Shown: piece by piece, positions 7,477-14,390 of the stretch
Position numbering within the stretch: position 1 is the stretch's first letter
How the letters are laid out: the number at the start of each line of letters is the position of its first letter
From: an uncultured Clostridia bacterium
GTDB taxonomy: Bacteria; Bacillota; Clostridia; Christensenellales; Aristaeellaceae
Length of the DNA stretch: 36,846 bases
Direction of reading: 5' to 3'
Assembly: GCA_944362695.1 (NCBI GenBank)
Contig: CALVTQ010000106.1
Location: forward strand, 1-36,846
Position numbers and translations under genes: made by a program
Notes under the pieces: generated by a model
Told to the model about the DNA's origin: nothing
Database searches by the model: none
The model's input: only the letters and a program-made list of their open reading frames with translations

Positions 7477-8502
7477 TCACTCGACGAAGATCGCCTTCTC
7501 CTTCTTATCCAGCACCTCGCCGACGCACGCCGCAGGCAGCCCGGCTTCGCGCATCGCCGTGACGATCTCGCCCGCCGTCTCTTTCGGCACGCTCACGAGC
7601 AATCCGCCCGACGTCTGCGGGTCGAACAGCAGCTCCTCCATCGTGAAATCGTCAATGTCAAAGCGCACCGCGTCGCCGAGGTGATTCCTGTTCTTCTGCG
7701 CGGCGGCGGTCAGGTAGAATTCGCCCGCAAACTCGAGCGCACGCGCCATCCTCGGCACGTTCGCGCTGTCGATGCGCGCGGACAGCCTGCCGTCGAGCAT
7801 CTCCGAAAGATGCACGAGAAAGCCAAAGCCCGTCACGTCGCTGCACGCGTGTACGTCGTACCCCGCGAGCACCTCCGCCGCGCGCCGGTTGAGCGTGCGC
7901 ATGGAGTCCGTCGCCTCGCGCATGTCGGCCTCGGTCGCCGCCTTCACGCGGTTGGCCGCACAGACGAGGCCCACGCCGAGCTTCTTGGTCAGAATCAGCG
8001 CGTCGCCCGCATGGCAGCCGTTGTTGCGCAGGATCTTCTGCGGATCGACGATGCCCGTCGCGCTCAGGCCGTACTTGACCGTGTCGTCCACGATCGAATG
8101 GCCGCCCGCGAGCACCGCGCCCGCCTCCATGACCTTCTCATTGCCGCCCTGCAAGATCTTGCCCAGGACGTTCAGGTCGAGCGTCTCCGGGAAGCAGACA
8201 ATATTCAGCGCCGTCAGCGGCCGCGCGCCCATCGCGTAGATGTCGGAAAGCGCGTTCGCCGCCGCGATCTGGCCGAACAGATACGGGTCCTCGACCATCG
8301 GCGGAAAGAAATCGAGCGTCGAAACGAGCGCCTGATGCTCATTGATTTTGTAGACAGCGGCGTCGTCGTGGCTGTCAAAGCCCACCAGCAGATTCTCGTC
8401 CGGCCTCTTTTCGAGCTTCTCGAGTACGCGGGTCAGCGCGCCCGCGCCGAGCTTGGCCGTGCAGCCGCCGCTCGTGCAGAACAGAATGTCTTTTCTTTCC
8501 AT
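7477..8502 (-). CDS. selD: Selenide, water dikinase SelD (cysteine form)
   Basis: A 341-residue selenophosphate synthetase that converts selenide and ATP to monoselenophosphate. The active-site segment SGGCTAKLG provides Cys14 and Lys17, so this is a Cys rather than a selenocysteine enzyme. FDSHDDAAVY, GGHSIVDDTVKYGLSATG and SDVTGFGFLVHL are the metal/ATP-binding motifs of the AIR synthase fold. The ATG at 8502 follows an AGGAC-type site. No selA, selB or tRNA-Sec is present in the window and no in-frame UGA is needed. With yqeB, yqeC and xdhC alongside, its product most likely feeds the selenium cofactor of a molybdenum hydroxylase. Confidence 0.95.
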   Translation of the reverse strand: MERKDILFCTSGGCTAKLGAGALTRVLEKLEKRPDENLLVGFDSHDDAAVYKINEHQALVSTLDFFPPMVEDPYLFGQIAAANALSDIYAMGARPLTALNIVCFPETLDLNVLGKILQGGNEKVMEAGAVLAGGHSIVDDTVKYGLSATGIVDPQKILRNNGCHAGDALILTKKLGVGLVCAANRVKAATEADMREATDSMRTLNRRAAEVLAGYDVHACSDVTGFGFLVHLSEMLDGRLSARIDSANVPRMARALEFAGEFYLTAAAQKNRNHLGDAVRFDIDDFTMEELLFDPQTSGGLLVSVPKETAGEIVTAMREAGLPAACVGEVLDKKEKAIFVE

Positions 8503-8516
8503 TGATATACGTCCTT

Positions 8517-8744
8517 TCACAGCATCACGCGCGTGATGAGCTGATGCCTGATGTGCTTGCTCTGCATCAATTCGACCAGCGCCGCCTCGTCGCCCGGCTG
8601 CGCCGCCCACGCCATGCCGCATCCCGCGTCGATCGCCTTGGGCAGCGGGATGAGCCGCCCCGGCGCGCCGCTTTGCTTGCACGTGCGCTCCATCATCAGC
8701 GCCATCGTCGTCGTGGCGAACGTCACGATCAGGTATTCGCGCAT
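8517..8744 (-). CDS. DUF3343 putative Se/S carrier-like protein
   Basis: A 75-residue protein with MREYLIVTFATTTMAL, GRLIPLPKAI and the hallmark AGCGMAW (Cys43). It matches the small DUF3343 family, named in Pfam as a putative Se/S carrier-like protein, which is often adjacent to selD or yedF. It is the first gene of the selenium operon, 14 bases from selD. The ATG at 8744 is preceded by GGAGGG, and a longer upstream frame lacks one. Carriage of selenium to SelD is a guess from context and the single conserved cysteine. Confidence 0.82.
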   Translation of the reverse strand: MREYLIVTFATTTMALMMERTCKQSGAPGRLIPLPKAIDAGCGMAWAAQPGDEAALVELMQSKHIRHQLITRVML

Positions 8745-8766
8745 GATATCCCTCCGTTTCCTCATC

Positions 8767-8795
8767 ATTATACAACACGTCAAGCCCATTGTCAC
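8767..8795 (-). promoter_or_regulatory. Promoter of the selenium operon
   Basis: Minus-strand GTGACA (8790-8795), 17 bases, TATAAT (8767-8772), 22 bases upstream of the DUF3343 start codon. It matches consensus at eleven of twelve positions and is the only strong promoter seen for the six genes. Confidence 0.8.
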
Positions 8796-8817
8796 GCAGC
8801 ATATGCACATTTACCAA

Positions 8818-8834
8818 GTTGACCTTCTGTCAAC
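8818..8834. promoter_or_regulatory. Inverted repeat, possible operator
   Basis: GTTGAC, 5 bases, GTCAAC: a perfect 6-bp inverted repeat located 22 bases upstream of the selenium operon -35, in the divergent region shared with the esterase operon. It could bind a regulator; six base pairs can also arise by chance. Confidence 0.3.
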
Positions 8835-8928
8835 GCGCGCCCTGCGTTTCCCACGGAATTTGCGCGCGGATTCCCGTAAAATATGGCGGTGCAGATTCAA
8901 CAAATTTCAATTTTTCGCGCGGATAGAA

Positions 8929-8957
8929 TTGACATTATCCCATCGCTTGAGTATACT
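8929..8957 (+). promoter_or_regulatory. Promoter of the esterase/ATP-grasp operon
   Basis: TTGACA (8929-8934), 17 bases, TATACT (8952-8957): perfect -35 and a five-of-six -10. The gene start is 75 bases downstream. Confidence 0.8.
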
Positions 8958-9031
8958 TATGGACATACCCGCATCCCTTGCCGGGCTTTTTGATATGCCC
9001 ATATGCGGGAAGATGAATACGCGAGGTCATT

Positions 9032-9787
9032 ATGCTGCATAAATGGGAGATCACCATCCCTTCCCTTTTCCCGGAGGTCAGCCGCCGGGCCTATCTCTAC
9101 GTTCCGGACTGCTACGAGGATGACCCCGAGCGGCGCTTCCCCGTGCTCTACATGTTCGACGGACACAACATTTTCATCGACAGCGAGGCCGCCTTCGGCA
9201 CGTCCTGGGGCATGTACGACTACATGAACCAGACGAAGACGCCGCTGATCATCGCCGCCGTCGCCTGCAACCCCGTGGGCAACGCCCGCCTGCGCGAGTA
9301 TTCGCCGTTTTCCCACGTCACCGAATCGCTTGGCGACATCCGCGCGTTGGGCCGCACGACGATGGAGTGGCTGGTGAACGACTTTAAGCCGTTTATCGAC
9401 GCGCATTACCGCACGCTGCCCGATCGCGAGCACACGCTGATCGCCGGTTCGTCGATGGGCGGGCTGATGGCGCTGTATGCCATTTCCGCGTATAACGGCG
9501 TGTTCAGCCGCGCGGCGAGCCTGTCGCCCAGCCTGTGGGTCAGCCCCGCGAAGGTGCGCACGATGATCAAACGCGGCAGATTCGCGCCGGACACGTGCAT
9601 CTACATGGACTACGGCGCGCAGGAGATGGGCAATCATAAGCAGACGCGCGACGCGCTGTTCGCCACGACGCAGGCGCTCTTTGCCAGAGGCGTCGACCTG
9701 ACGGCCCGCATCGTCCCCGGCGGCACGCACAGCGAGGCGAGCTGGGCGCAGCGCGTGCCTGTGTTCATGAAGTGCTTAGGCTTCTGA
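9032..9787 (+). CDS. Esterase-D/CE1-like alpha/beta hydrolase
   Basis: A 251-residue putative esterase (PF00756 type). VLYMFDGHNIF is the oxyanion-side motif. Gly-Ser-Ser-Met-Gly places the nucleophile at Ser141, with likely triad partners Asp193 (YMDYG) and His233 (GGTHSEASW). CE1-fold members deacylate carbohydrates or small thioesters. No signal peptide is present, so it acts inside the cell. It is the first gene of a three-gene operon with a second, more divergent esterase and an ATP-grasp ligase, separated by 60 bases that contain a small GC hairpin (9803-9816). That partnership hints at hydrolysis of an ester or amide made by the ligase, but the product is unknown. Confidence 0.8.
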   Translation: MLHKWEITIPSLFPEVSRRAYLYVPDCYEDDPERRFPVLYMFDGHNIFIDSEAAFGTSWGMYDYMNQTKTPLIIAAVACNPVGNARLREYSPFSHVTESLGDIRALGRTTMEWLVNDFKPFIDAHYRTLPDREHTLIAGSSMGGLMALYAISAYNGVFSRAASLSPSLWVSPAKVRTMIKRGRFAPDTCIYMDYGAQEMGNHKQTRDALFATTQALFARGVDLTARIVPGGTHSEASWAQRVPVFMKCLGF

Positions 9788-9847
9788 TTTTTCGCTTTCC
9801 CCGCCCCGCACGGGGCTTTCCATCAAACACAAAGGAGACTTTCGCCC

Positions 9848-10606
9848 ATGGAACAACGCTACTTTAAGACGTACTCGAATTGCCTCGGCAGGGACATGGA
9901 GTTCAAGGTCTACGGCCATCACGGCAAGCCGGTGCTGTTCATCCCGTGCCAGGCGGGCCGCTTCTTCGATTTCGAGAATTTCCACATGGACGACGTCTGG
10001 CGTCCGTGGATCGACGCGGGCAAGGTGATGGTCTTCTCCATCGACACCATCGACGGCGAGACCTGGGCCAACAAGGGCGGCGACAAGCGCTGGCGCATCG
10101 AGCGCCACGAGCAGTGGTTCCGCTACATCGTCGACGAGCTCGTCCCGATGATCCACCACATCGCCGGCGAGCGCAACTGGCATCAGGAGGCCATCATGAC
10201 CTTCGGCGCGTCCATGGGCGCGCAGCACGCGGCGAACCTCTTCTTCCGCCGCCCGGATCTGTTTGACACCGTGCTCGCGCTCTCGGGCGTCTACGATTCC
10301 CGCGACGGCTTCGGCGATTACATGGACGACCTGGTCTACGCCAATTCCCCGGTCGATTACATCGCCAACCTCCCCGCCGATCACCCGTACATCCGCATGT
10401 ACAACGAGCGCAAGATCTGCATCGTCGTGGGCCAGGGCGCGTGGGAGGACGTGCTCAAGGTCAGCACCGGCTGGCTGGGCCGCGTGCTCTATGAAAAGGG
10501 CATCAACGCCTCGGTCAACTTCTGGGGCTACGACGTCAACCACGACTGGGACTGGTGGTATAAGCAGACCGCGCACTATCTGCCCCAGCTCATCGGCAAT
10601 CCGTAA
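9848..10606 (+). CDS. Divergent esterase-like alpha/beta hydrolase
   Basis: A 252-residue relative of PF00756 esterases. GASMGAQHA gives the nucleophile Ser122, His232 lies in DVNHDWDWW, and the family-typical WGYDVNHDW end is present. The middle contains many aromatic residues (FFDFENFH, WRPW, RWRIERHEQW). It lacks a signal peptide. AAAGGAG precedes the ATG. It sits between a conventional esterase and an ATP-grasp gene and differs clearly from the first esterase, so this is not a recent duplication. A role on the same metabolite as its neighbours is inferred only from operon structure. Confidence 0.75.
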   Translation: MEQRYFKTYSNCLGRDMEFKVYGHHGKPVLFIPCQAGRFFDFENFHMDDVWRPWIDAGKVMVFSIDTIDGETWANKGGDKRWRIERHEQWFRYIVDELVPMIHHIAGERNWHQEAIMTFGASMGAQHAANLFFRRPDLFDTVLALSGVYDSRDGFGDYMDDLVYANSPVDYIANLPADHPYIRMYNERKICIVVGQGAWEDVLKVSTGWLGRVLYEKGINASVNFWGYDVNHDWDWWYKQTAHYLPQLIGNP

Positions 10607-10636
10607 GCGAACCCATCCAAAAAAGGAGTGTTCTAT

Positions 10637-11833
10637 ATGAAGAATTTCGTTTTCATCTCCCCGAACTTCCCGACGAACTACTGGAAGTTCTGCGCCGAGC
10701 TCAAGAACAACGGCATGAACGTGCTGGGCATCGGCGACTGCCCGTATGATCAGCTGATGCCCGAGCTCAAGGCGAGCCTCAACGAGTACTACAAGGTCTC
10801 CTCGCTGGAAAATTACGACGAGGTGTTCCGCGCGGTCGCCTTCCTGACCTATAAGCACGGCAAGATCGACTGGCTGGAGAGCAACAACGAGTATTGGCTC
10901 GAGCGCGACGCCGCGCTGCGCACCGCCTTCCACATCACCACCGGCTTCCAGGAGAGCGACATGGAGGCGGTCAAGTACAAGTCCGCGATGAAGGCGTACT
11001 ATGCCAAGGCCGGCATCAAGACCGCGCGCTGGCATCTGGTGCACGACTATCAGGGCTGCAAGGACTTCATCGCCGAGGTCGGCTACCCGGTCATCGTCAA
11101 GCCGGACAACGGCGTGGGCGCGTCGAGCACCTACAAGCTCAAGAACGACGACGAGCTCAACTACTTCTTCGCCACCAAGGACGACACGCTCTACATCATG
11201 GAGGAGTTCGTCAACGGTACCGTCCACACCTACGACGGCATCATCGACGCGAACGGCAACCCGCTCTTTGAGACCGGCAACGTGACGATGGATTCCATCA
11301 TGGACGTCGTCAACACCAAAGGCAACTCCTGCTACTACATCGAGAAGCACCTGCCCGACGCCATGCGCGAGATCGGCCGCAAGACCGTCGCGGCCTTCGG
11401 CGTCAAGAGCCGCTTTGTCCACCTCGAGTTCTTTGTGCTCAACGAGGATCAGCCGGCGCTGGGCAAGAAGGGCGACATCCTGGGCCTGGAGGTCAACATG
11501 CGCCCGTCCGGCGGCTTCAGCGCGGACATGTTCAACTTCGCCAACTCCTGCGATGTCTACAAGATCTGGGCCGACATGGTCGCCTTCAACAAGCGCACCG
11601 TGCCGGACGAGGGCGCGGAGCACTTCTACTGCTGCTACTGCGGCCGCCGCGACGGCAAGAACTTCGTCATGGATCACGATGCGATCATGGCCAAGTACGG
11701 CAGCCGCGTCAAGATGGTGCAGCGCATCCCCAAGGCGCTCTCCGGCGCGATGGCCGATATGATGTATCTGGTCAATGTCTCCACCGAGGAGGAGAAGGCC
11801 GAGTATTACCGCGATCTGCTTCAGTGCTACTAA
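10637..11833 (+). CDS. ATP-grasp ligase of unknown substrate
   Basis: A 398-residue ATP-grasp protein. A Rossmann-like N-terminus (FVFISPNFP) precedes the nucleotide-binding part PVIVKPDNGVGAS, the hinge IMEEFVNGTVHTYDG and the magnesium-binding LGLEVNMRPSGG (Glu-x-Asn). It most resembles stand-alone ligases often mislabelled carbamoyl-phosphate synthase large subunit. It joins a carboxylate to an amine or thiol using ATP, but no substrate can be assigned. A short cysteine group (YCCYCGRR) near residues 331-338 is unusual. The ATG at 10637 is used because AAGGAG is 9 bases upstream; a GTG at 10628 overlaps the ribosome binding site. It is the last gene of the operon, followed by a terminator. 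Confidence 0.82.
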   Translation: MKNFVFISPNFPTNYWKFCAELKNNGMNVLGIGDCPYDQLMPELKASLNEYYKVSSLENYDEVFRAVAFLTYKHGKIDWLESNNEYWLERDAALRTAFHITTGFQESDMEAVKYKSAMKAYYAKAGIKTARWHLVHDYQGCKDFIAEVGYPVIVKPDNGVGASSTYKLKNDDELNYFFATKDDTLYIMEEFVNGTVHTYDGIIDANGNPLFETGNVTMDSIMDVVNTKGNSCYYIEKHLPDAMREIGRKTVAAFGVKSRFVHLEFFVLNEDQPALGKKGDILGLEVNMRPSGGFSADMFNFANSCDVYKIWADMVAFNKRTVPDEGAEHFYCCYCGRRDGKNFVMDHDAIMAKYGSRVKMVQRIPKALSGAMADMMYLVNVSTEEEKAEYYRDLLQCY

Positions 11834-11850
11834 TCCCAAAATGCAGAAAT

Positions 11851-11879
11851 GGCCGTCCGGGCAAAACCGGGCGGCTTTT
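11851..11879 (+). terminator. Terminator of the ATP-grasp operon
   Basis: GCCGtCCGG pairs with CCGGgCGGC around a short loop and is followed by TTTT, 19 bases after the stop codon. Confidence 0.8.
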
Positions 11880-11890
11880 CATGTTCTGTT

Positions 11891-12511
11891 TTATTTGAGC
11901 ATACCGAGAATTTCGCTCAGTCTGTTCGCCGTGCAGTCCGCGCGCTCCGCATCGCACCTCGCCGCATGATACGCGCCGAAGCCCTGCCGCACATGGATCG
12001 TGCGCATCCCCAACGCCTTGGCTGGCGCGATGTCGTTGTCGATTCTGTCGCCGATCATCACGGCCTCATGCGGCAGGCAGCCCGCCCGCGTCAGCGCACG
12101 CCGGAAGATTTCCGCGTCCGGCTTGGCGACGCCCTCCTCCGCGCTGCTCACGATGATCTCTATATAGGAAAGCAAGCCCCACGCCGCCAGCCGCCCGCAT
12201 AGTCCCGCGCCCTGATTGGCGATGATGCCCACGCGATAGCCGCGATGTTTCAATGTGCGCAGCACGCTTTGCGCATCGGGGTAAACCGTCTCGTCCTCCC
12301 CGTGCCAAGGCGTTTTGGGCAGGCCGAGCCGCGCGAGCGCTTCCCTGTCGCCTGCGCGGTTCTCCTTGGCACATTCGGCGCACAGCTTCCATACATCGTC
12401 AAACGCATGCTCCGTCCCGGCGATGACTTCGCGGATGCGGCGGGCATAGCATGCCGTCTCGTCGATCAGCGTCGAGCCGATATCGAAAAACGCCCATTTG
12501 ATCCGTTCCAC
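11891..12511 (-). CDS. HAD-superfamily hydrolase (GTG start)
   Basis: A 206-residue HAD hydrolase. Motif I is FFDIGSTLID (nucleophile Asp10, with the usual second Asp replaced by Gly, as in a common Firmicutes subgroup). IIANQG stands at motif II, KPDAEIF supplies the motif III lysine, and GDRIDNDI is motif IV. It is likely a small-molecule phosphatase. The GTG at 12511 is preferred because GGGAGG stands 9 bases upstream; ATGs at 12529 and 12541 lack a site. It lies just past the tRNA-Gln/tRNA-Glu terminator, and no separate strong promoter was seen, so readthrough could supply it. The missing second Asp makes catalytic mechanism and activity uncertain. Confidence 0.78.
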   Translation of the reverse strand: MERIKWAFFDIGSTLIDETACYARRIREVIAGTEHAFDDVWKLCAECAKENRAGDREALARLGLPKTPWHGEDETVYPDAQSVLRTLKHRGYRVGIIANQGAGLCGRLAAWGLLSYIEIIVSSAEEGVAKPDAEIFRRALTRAGCLPHEAVMIGDRIDNDIAPAKALGMRTIHVRQGFGAYHAARCDAERADCTANRLSEILGMLK

Positions 12512-12552
12512 GCCGCGCGCCTCCCGCATACGCTGTCTCACAAAGATTTACA

Positions 12553-12587
12553 GACAAAAAGAAAAGCCACAGCATTACCTGTGGCTT
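12553..12587 (-). terminator. Terminator of the tRNA-Gln/tRNA-Glu unit
   Basis: AAGCCACAG and CTGTGGCTT form a 9-bp stem with a 6-base loop, followed on the minus strand by TTTTCTTTTTG. It lies 2 bases past the tRNA-Glu CCA end. Confidence 0.85.
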
Positions 12588-12589
12588 GT

Positions 12590-12664
12590 TGGCACCTCCA
12601 ATGGGAATCGAACCCATGATTTTGCCTTGAGAGGGCAACGTCTTGACCGCTTGACCATGGAGGC
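12590..12664 (-). tRNA. tRNA-Glu (anticodon CTC)
   Basis: A 75-nt cloverleaf. The 5' end is GCCTCCA and the 3' end pairs as TGGAGGT plus encoded GCCA. The anticodon stem TTGCC/GGCAA encloses CTCTCAA, giving CTC, and the T-arm has GGTTCGATTCC. It is 3 bases downstream of tRNA-Gln in the same transcript. Confidence 0.95.
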
Positions 12665-12667
12665 ATC

Positions 12668-12741
12668 TGGCTGGGGAACTAGGATTCGAACCTAGACAAT
12701 ACGAGTCAGAGTCGTAGGTGCTGCCGTTACACAATTCCCCA
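12668..12741 (-). tRNA. tRNA-Gln (anticodon CTG)
   Basis: A 74-nt cloverleaf with acceptor TGGGGAA/TTCCCCA and encoded GCCA. The anticodon stem TACGA/TCGTA encloses CTCTGAC, giving CTG, and the T-arm has GGTTCGAATCC. It is first in the tRNA pair behind a perfect promoter. Confidence 0.95.
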
Positions 12742-12767
12742 ATGAGAAGATCTCATCGACGAAAGCT

Positions 12768-12796
12768 ATTATAGCAAATCATGCCCCGTTTGTCAA
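12768..12796 (-). promoter_or_regulatory. Consensus sigma-A promoter of the tRNA pair
   Basis: Minus-strand TTGACA (12791-12796), 17 bases, TATAAT (12768-12773), all twelve positions matching consensus, the same quality as the tRNA-Ser promoter. Confidence 0.9.
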
Positions 12797-12846
12797 CAGA
12801 AAATTCGAAATTTTTTCCCGGTCATTTTCCGTGCGGCGGTCAAGTA

Positions 12847-12875
12847 TTGCTCATTTTCAAATTATGTGGTATACT
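12847..12875 (+). promoter_or_regulatory. Promoter of the secreted repeat protein
   Basis: TTGCTC (12847-12852), 17 bases, TATACT (12870-12875). About 110 bases of 5' leader follow before the start codon. Confidence 0.65.
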
Positions 12876-12987
12876 GTATTATCTCTGTTTGATCACAAGC
12901 GACAAAAGTAGCGCGCCCATCCGATTTTCGCGGGCTGCGCGCGGATTGCCGTTCATATCAATCCGACATTTTGAAAGGAGACCTTCC

Positions 12988-14271
12988 ATGAAAAAAGCGC
13001 TGTGGGCGTGGCTGCCGCTGTTGGCCGCCCTGCTCCTGCTGCCGCTTTCTTCCGCCTTTGCCGCAACGCTCGGCCCGGTTTCGTCCTACGAGGCGCTGAC
13101 CGAGGCCCTGTCCATGGCGGAGGACGGCGACACCATCCTCGTTTCGGGCGTCATCGACTGCCCGGCGGACGCCGCGCTCGACACCGGCGTCAACATCAAG
13201 ATCACATCGGCCACAGCCGAGCCCGCCACCGTGCGCAGCCTGCATCTGACCGACGCCTCCGCATCCTTTTCCGACATCCGGCTCGAGAATACGCTGACCA
13301 TCACCGGCAGCTCCTATGTCGAGCTGGGTCAGGGCGTGGAGATTTCCGGCAGCGAGGGCGGAAGCGGCGTTGCGTTCTCCGGCTCCGGCGCGCTCATCAT
13401 CGACCGCCAGGCCAACATCACCGGCGGCGACGGCTCGACCGGCGTGTCCATCGTCCACGCCGGCGGCGAGTTCTACGGCAGCATCGACGGCCATGTGCGC
13501 GGCGGCTCCGGCGAGAACGGCGGCTCCGGCGTCACGATCTCCCCGCTCGGCGATTCCGGTGCGGTCATGATCACCGGCACCATTGAGGGCGGCCACGGCA
13601 GCGCCATCGGCGGCCATGCGCTCAACCTCTACGACCTCAGCGGCAACGCGTTTGTCACGGTCGACGGCCTGCTCACGGGCGGCACGGGTTCCGTCGGCGG
13701 CGACGGCATCCAGCTCGTCGCGGCGAAGGACAACGTCACCGTCGGCATCAGCGGCCGTGTCAAGGGCGGCGACGGCTCAACATACGGCGGCGACGCGCTC
13801 ATCCTCATGAACGCCGAGGATTCCTCCGCCTTCAACCTCACCGGCGCGCTCATCGGCGGCAACGGCACGGCGGCGGGCGCACTGCCCGGCTCCTCGCTGC
13901 TCATCGTCGGCGAGACCACAGCCCGCCATGCGTTCGTCAACGACTGCGTGCTCGAGAACGGCCACGTCGGCGGCGGCTCAAACGTCACCCCGACGCCTGC
14001 CGCCACGCCTGCTCCGGCCGTGACGCCGCTTCCGCAGATCACATCCTCCGTCGACGAGTACGAACAGCTCGCCACGCCGGAACCCACCGCGACGCCCGAG
14101 GCCACGACCACGCCCGAGGCCACGACCACGCCCGAGGCCACGGCCACGCCCGAGCCTTCGGTCTCCCCGACCGTCGAGCCGACCGAGGAGCCCATCGCCA
14201 CGGACGACGAGGCGCAGCCCGAGCCCTCCCTTTTGTCCATCAGCACCCCCGACGAGGCCATTTCCGTATGA
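12988..14271 (+). CDS. Secreted glycine-rich repeat protein with Thr/Pro stalk
   Basis: A 427-residue exported protein. Residues 1-25 are a clear signal peptide (MKK, long Leu/Ala core, cleavage after AFA). About residues 26-330 look like a beta-helix or beta-solenoid: short strands alternate with GGxGS turns in roughly 30-residue units (for example GGHGSAIGGHAL, GGTGSVGGDGI, GGDGSTYGGDAL). The C-terminus is a low-complexity Thr/Pro/Glu stretch. There is no LPXTG, SLH or C-terminal membrane helix, so how it stays on the cell is unclear. AAGGAG lies 7 bases before the ATG at 12988. It has its own promoter and terminator. The function is unknown; surface adhesion or carbohydrate contact is typical of similar folds. 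Confidence 0.75.
   Translation: MKKALWAWLPLLAALLLLPLSSAFAATLGPVSSYEALTEALSMAEDGDTILVSGVIDCPADAALDTGVNIKITSATAEPATVRSLHLTDASASFSDIRLENTLTITGSSYVELGQGVEISGSEGGSGVAFSGSGALIIDRQANITGGDGSTGVSIVHAGGEFYGSIDGHVRGGSGENGGSGVTISPLGDSGAVMITGTIEGGHGSAIGGHALNLYDLSGNAFVTVDGLLTGGTGSVGGDGIQLVAAKDNVTVGISGRVKGGDGSTYGGDALILMNAEDSSAFNLTGALIGGNGTAAGALPGSSLLIVGETTARHAFVNDCVLENGHVGGGSNVTPTPAATPAPAVTPLPQITSSVDEYEQLATPEPTATPEATTTPEATTTPEATATPEPSVSPTVEPTEEPIATDDEAQPEPSLLSISTPDEAISV
14092..14154 (+). repeat. 18-bp tandem repeat encoding PEATTT-type units
   Basis: Three and a half copies of an 18-base unit (ACGCCCGAGGCCACGACC, with one G variant) start at 14092, 14110, 14128 and 14146. They are in frame within the Thr/Pro stalk, so slippage would change stalk length without a frameshift. 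Confidence 0.85.
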
Positions 14272-14279
14272 ATCCATCA

Positions 14280-14311
14280 AGGGAGACGCGAACATTGCGT
14301 CTCCCTTTTTC
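14280..14311 (+). terminator. Terminator of the secreted repeat protein gene
   Basis: AGGGAGACGC and GCGTCTCCCT form a perfect 10-bp stem around a 7-base loop, followed by TTTTT. Confidence 0.9.
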
Positions 14312-14344
14312 ATTGCATGCAATCGCTTTCGTTTCTGTGTGTAT

Positions 14345-14380
14345 AAACAAAACAGGCATGGCCGCGCGGGTCACGCCTGT
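14345..14380 (-). terminator. Terminator of the S58 peptidase transcript
   Basis: On the minus strand ACAGGCGTGACC pairs with GGCCATGCCTGT (11 of 12 bp) and is followed by TTTGTTT. A T-run on the plus side also makes it usable in that direction. Confidence 0.65.
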
Positions 14381-14390
14381 CTTTCTTTTT

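Noticed and set aside
7477-8502. Possible selenocysteine (in-frame UGA) in SelD or other selenium genes
   Set aside because: SelD has Cys14 at the catalytic position, and none of the operon genes needs readthrough of a UGA to complete its family domains.
3099-8505. Long plus-strand open frames across the selenium operon
   Set aside because: They are antisense to selD, yedF, yqeB and their neighbours, which have clear motifs; the plus frames show none.
14092-14154. CRISPR-like array
   Set aside because: The 18-base repeats are contiguous, without spacers, and in frame within a Thr/Pro coding stretch.
12988-14271. LPXTG or other cell-wall sorting signal in the secreted repeat protein
   Set aside because: The C-terminus ends in an acidic Ser/Asp stretch without LPXTG, hydrophobic segment or basic tail.
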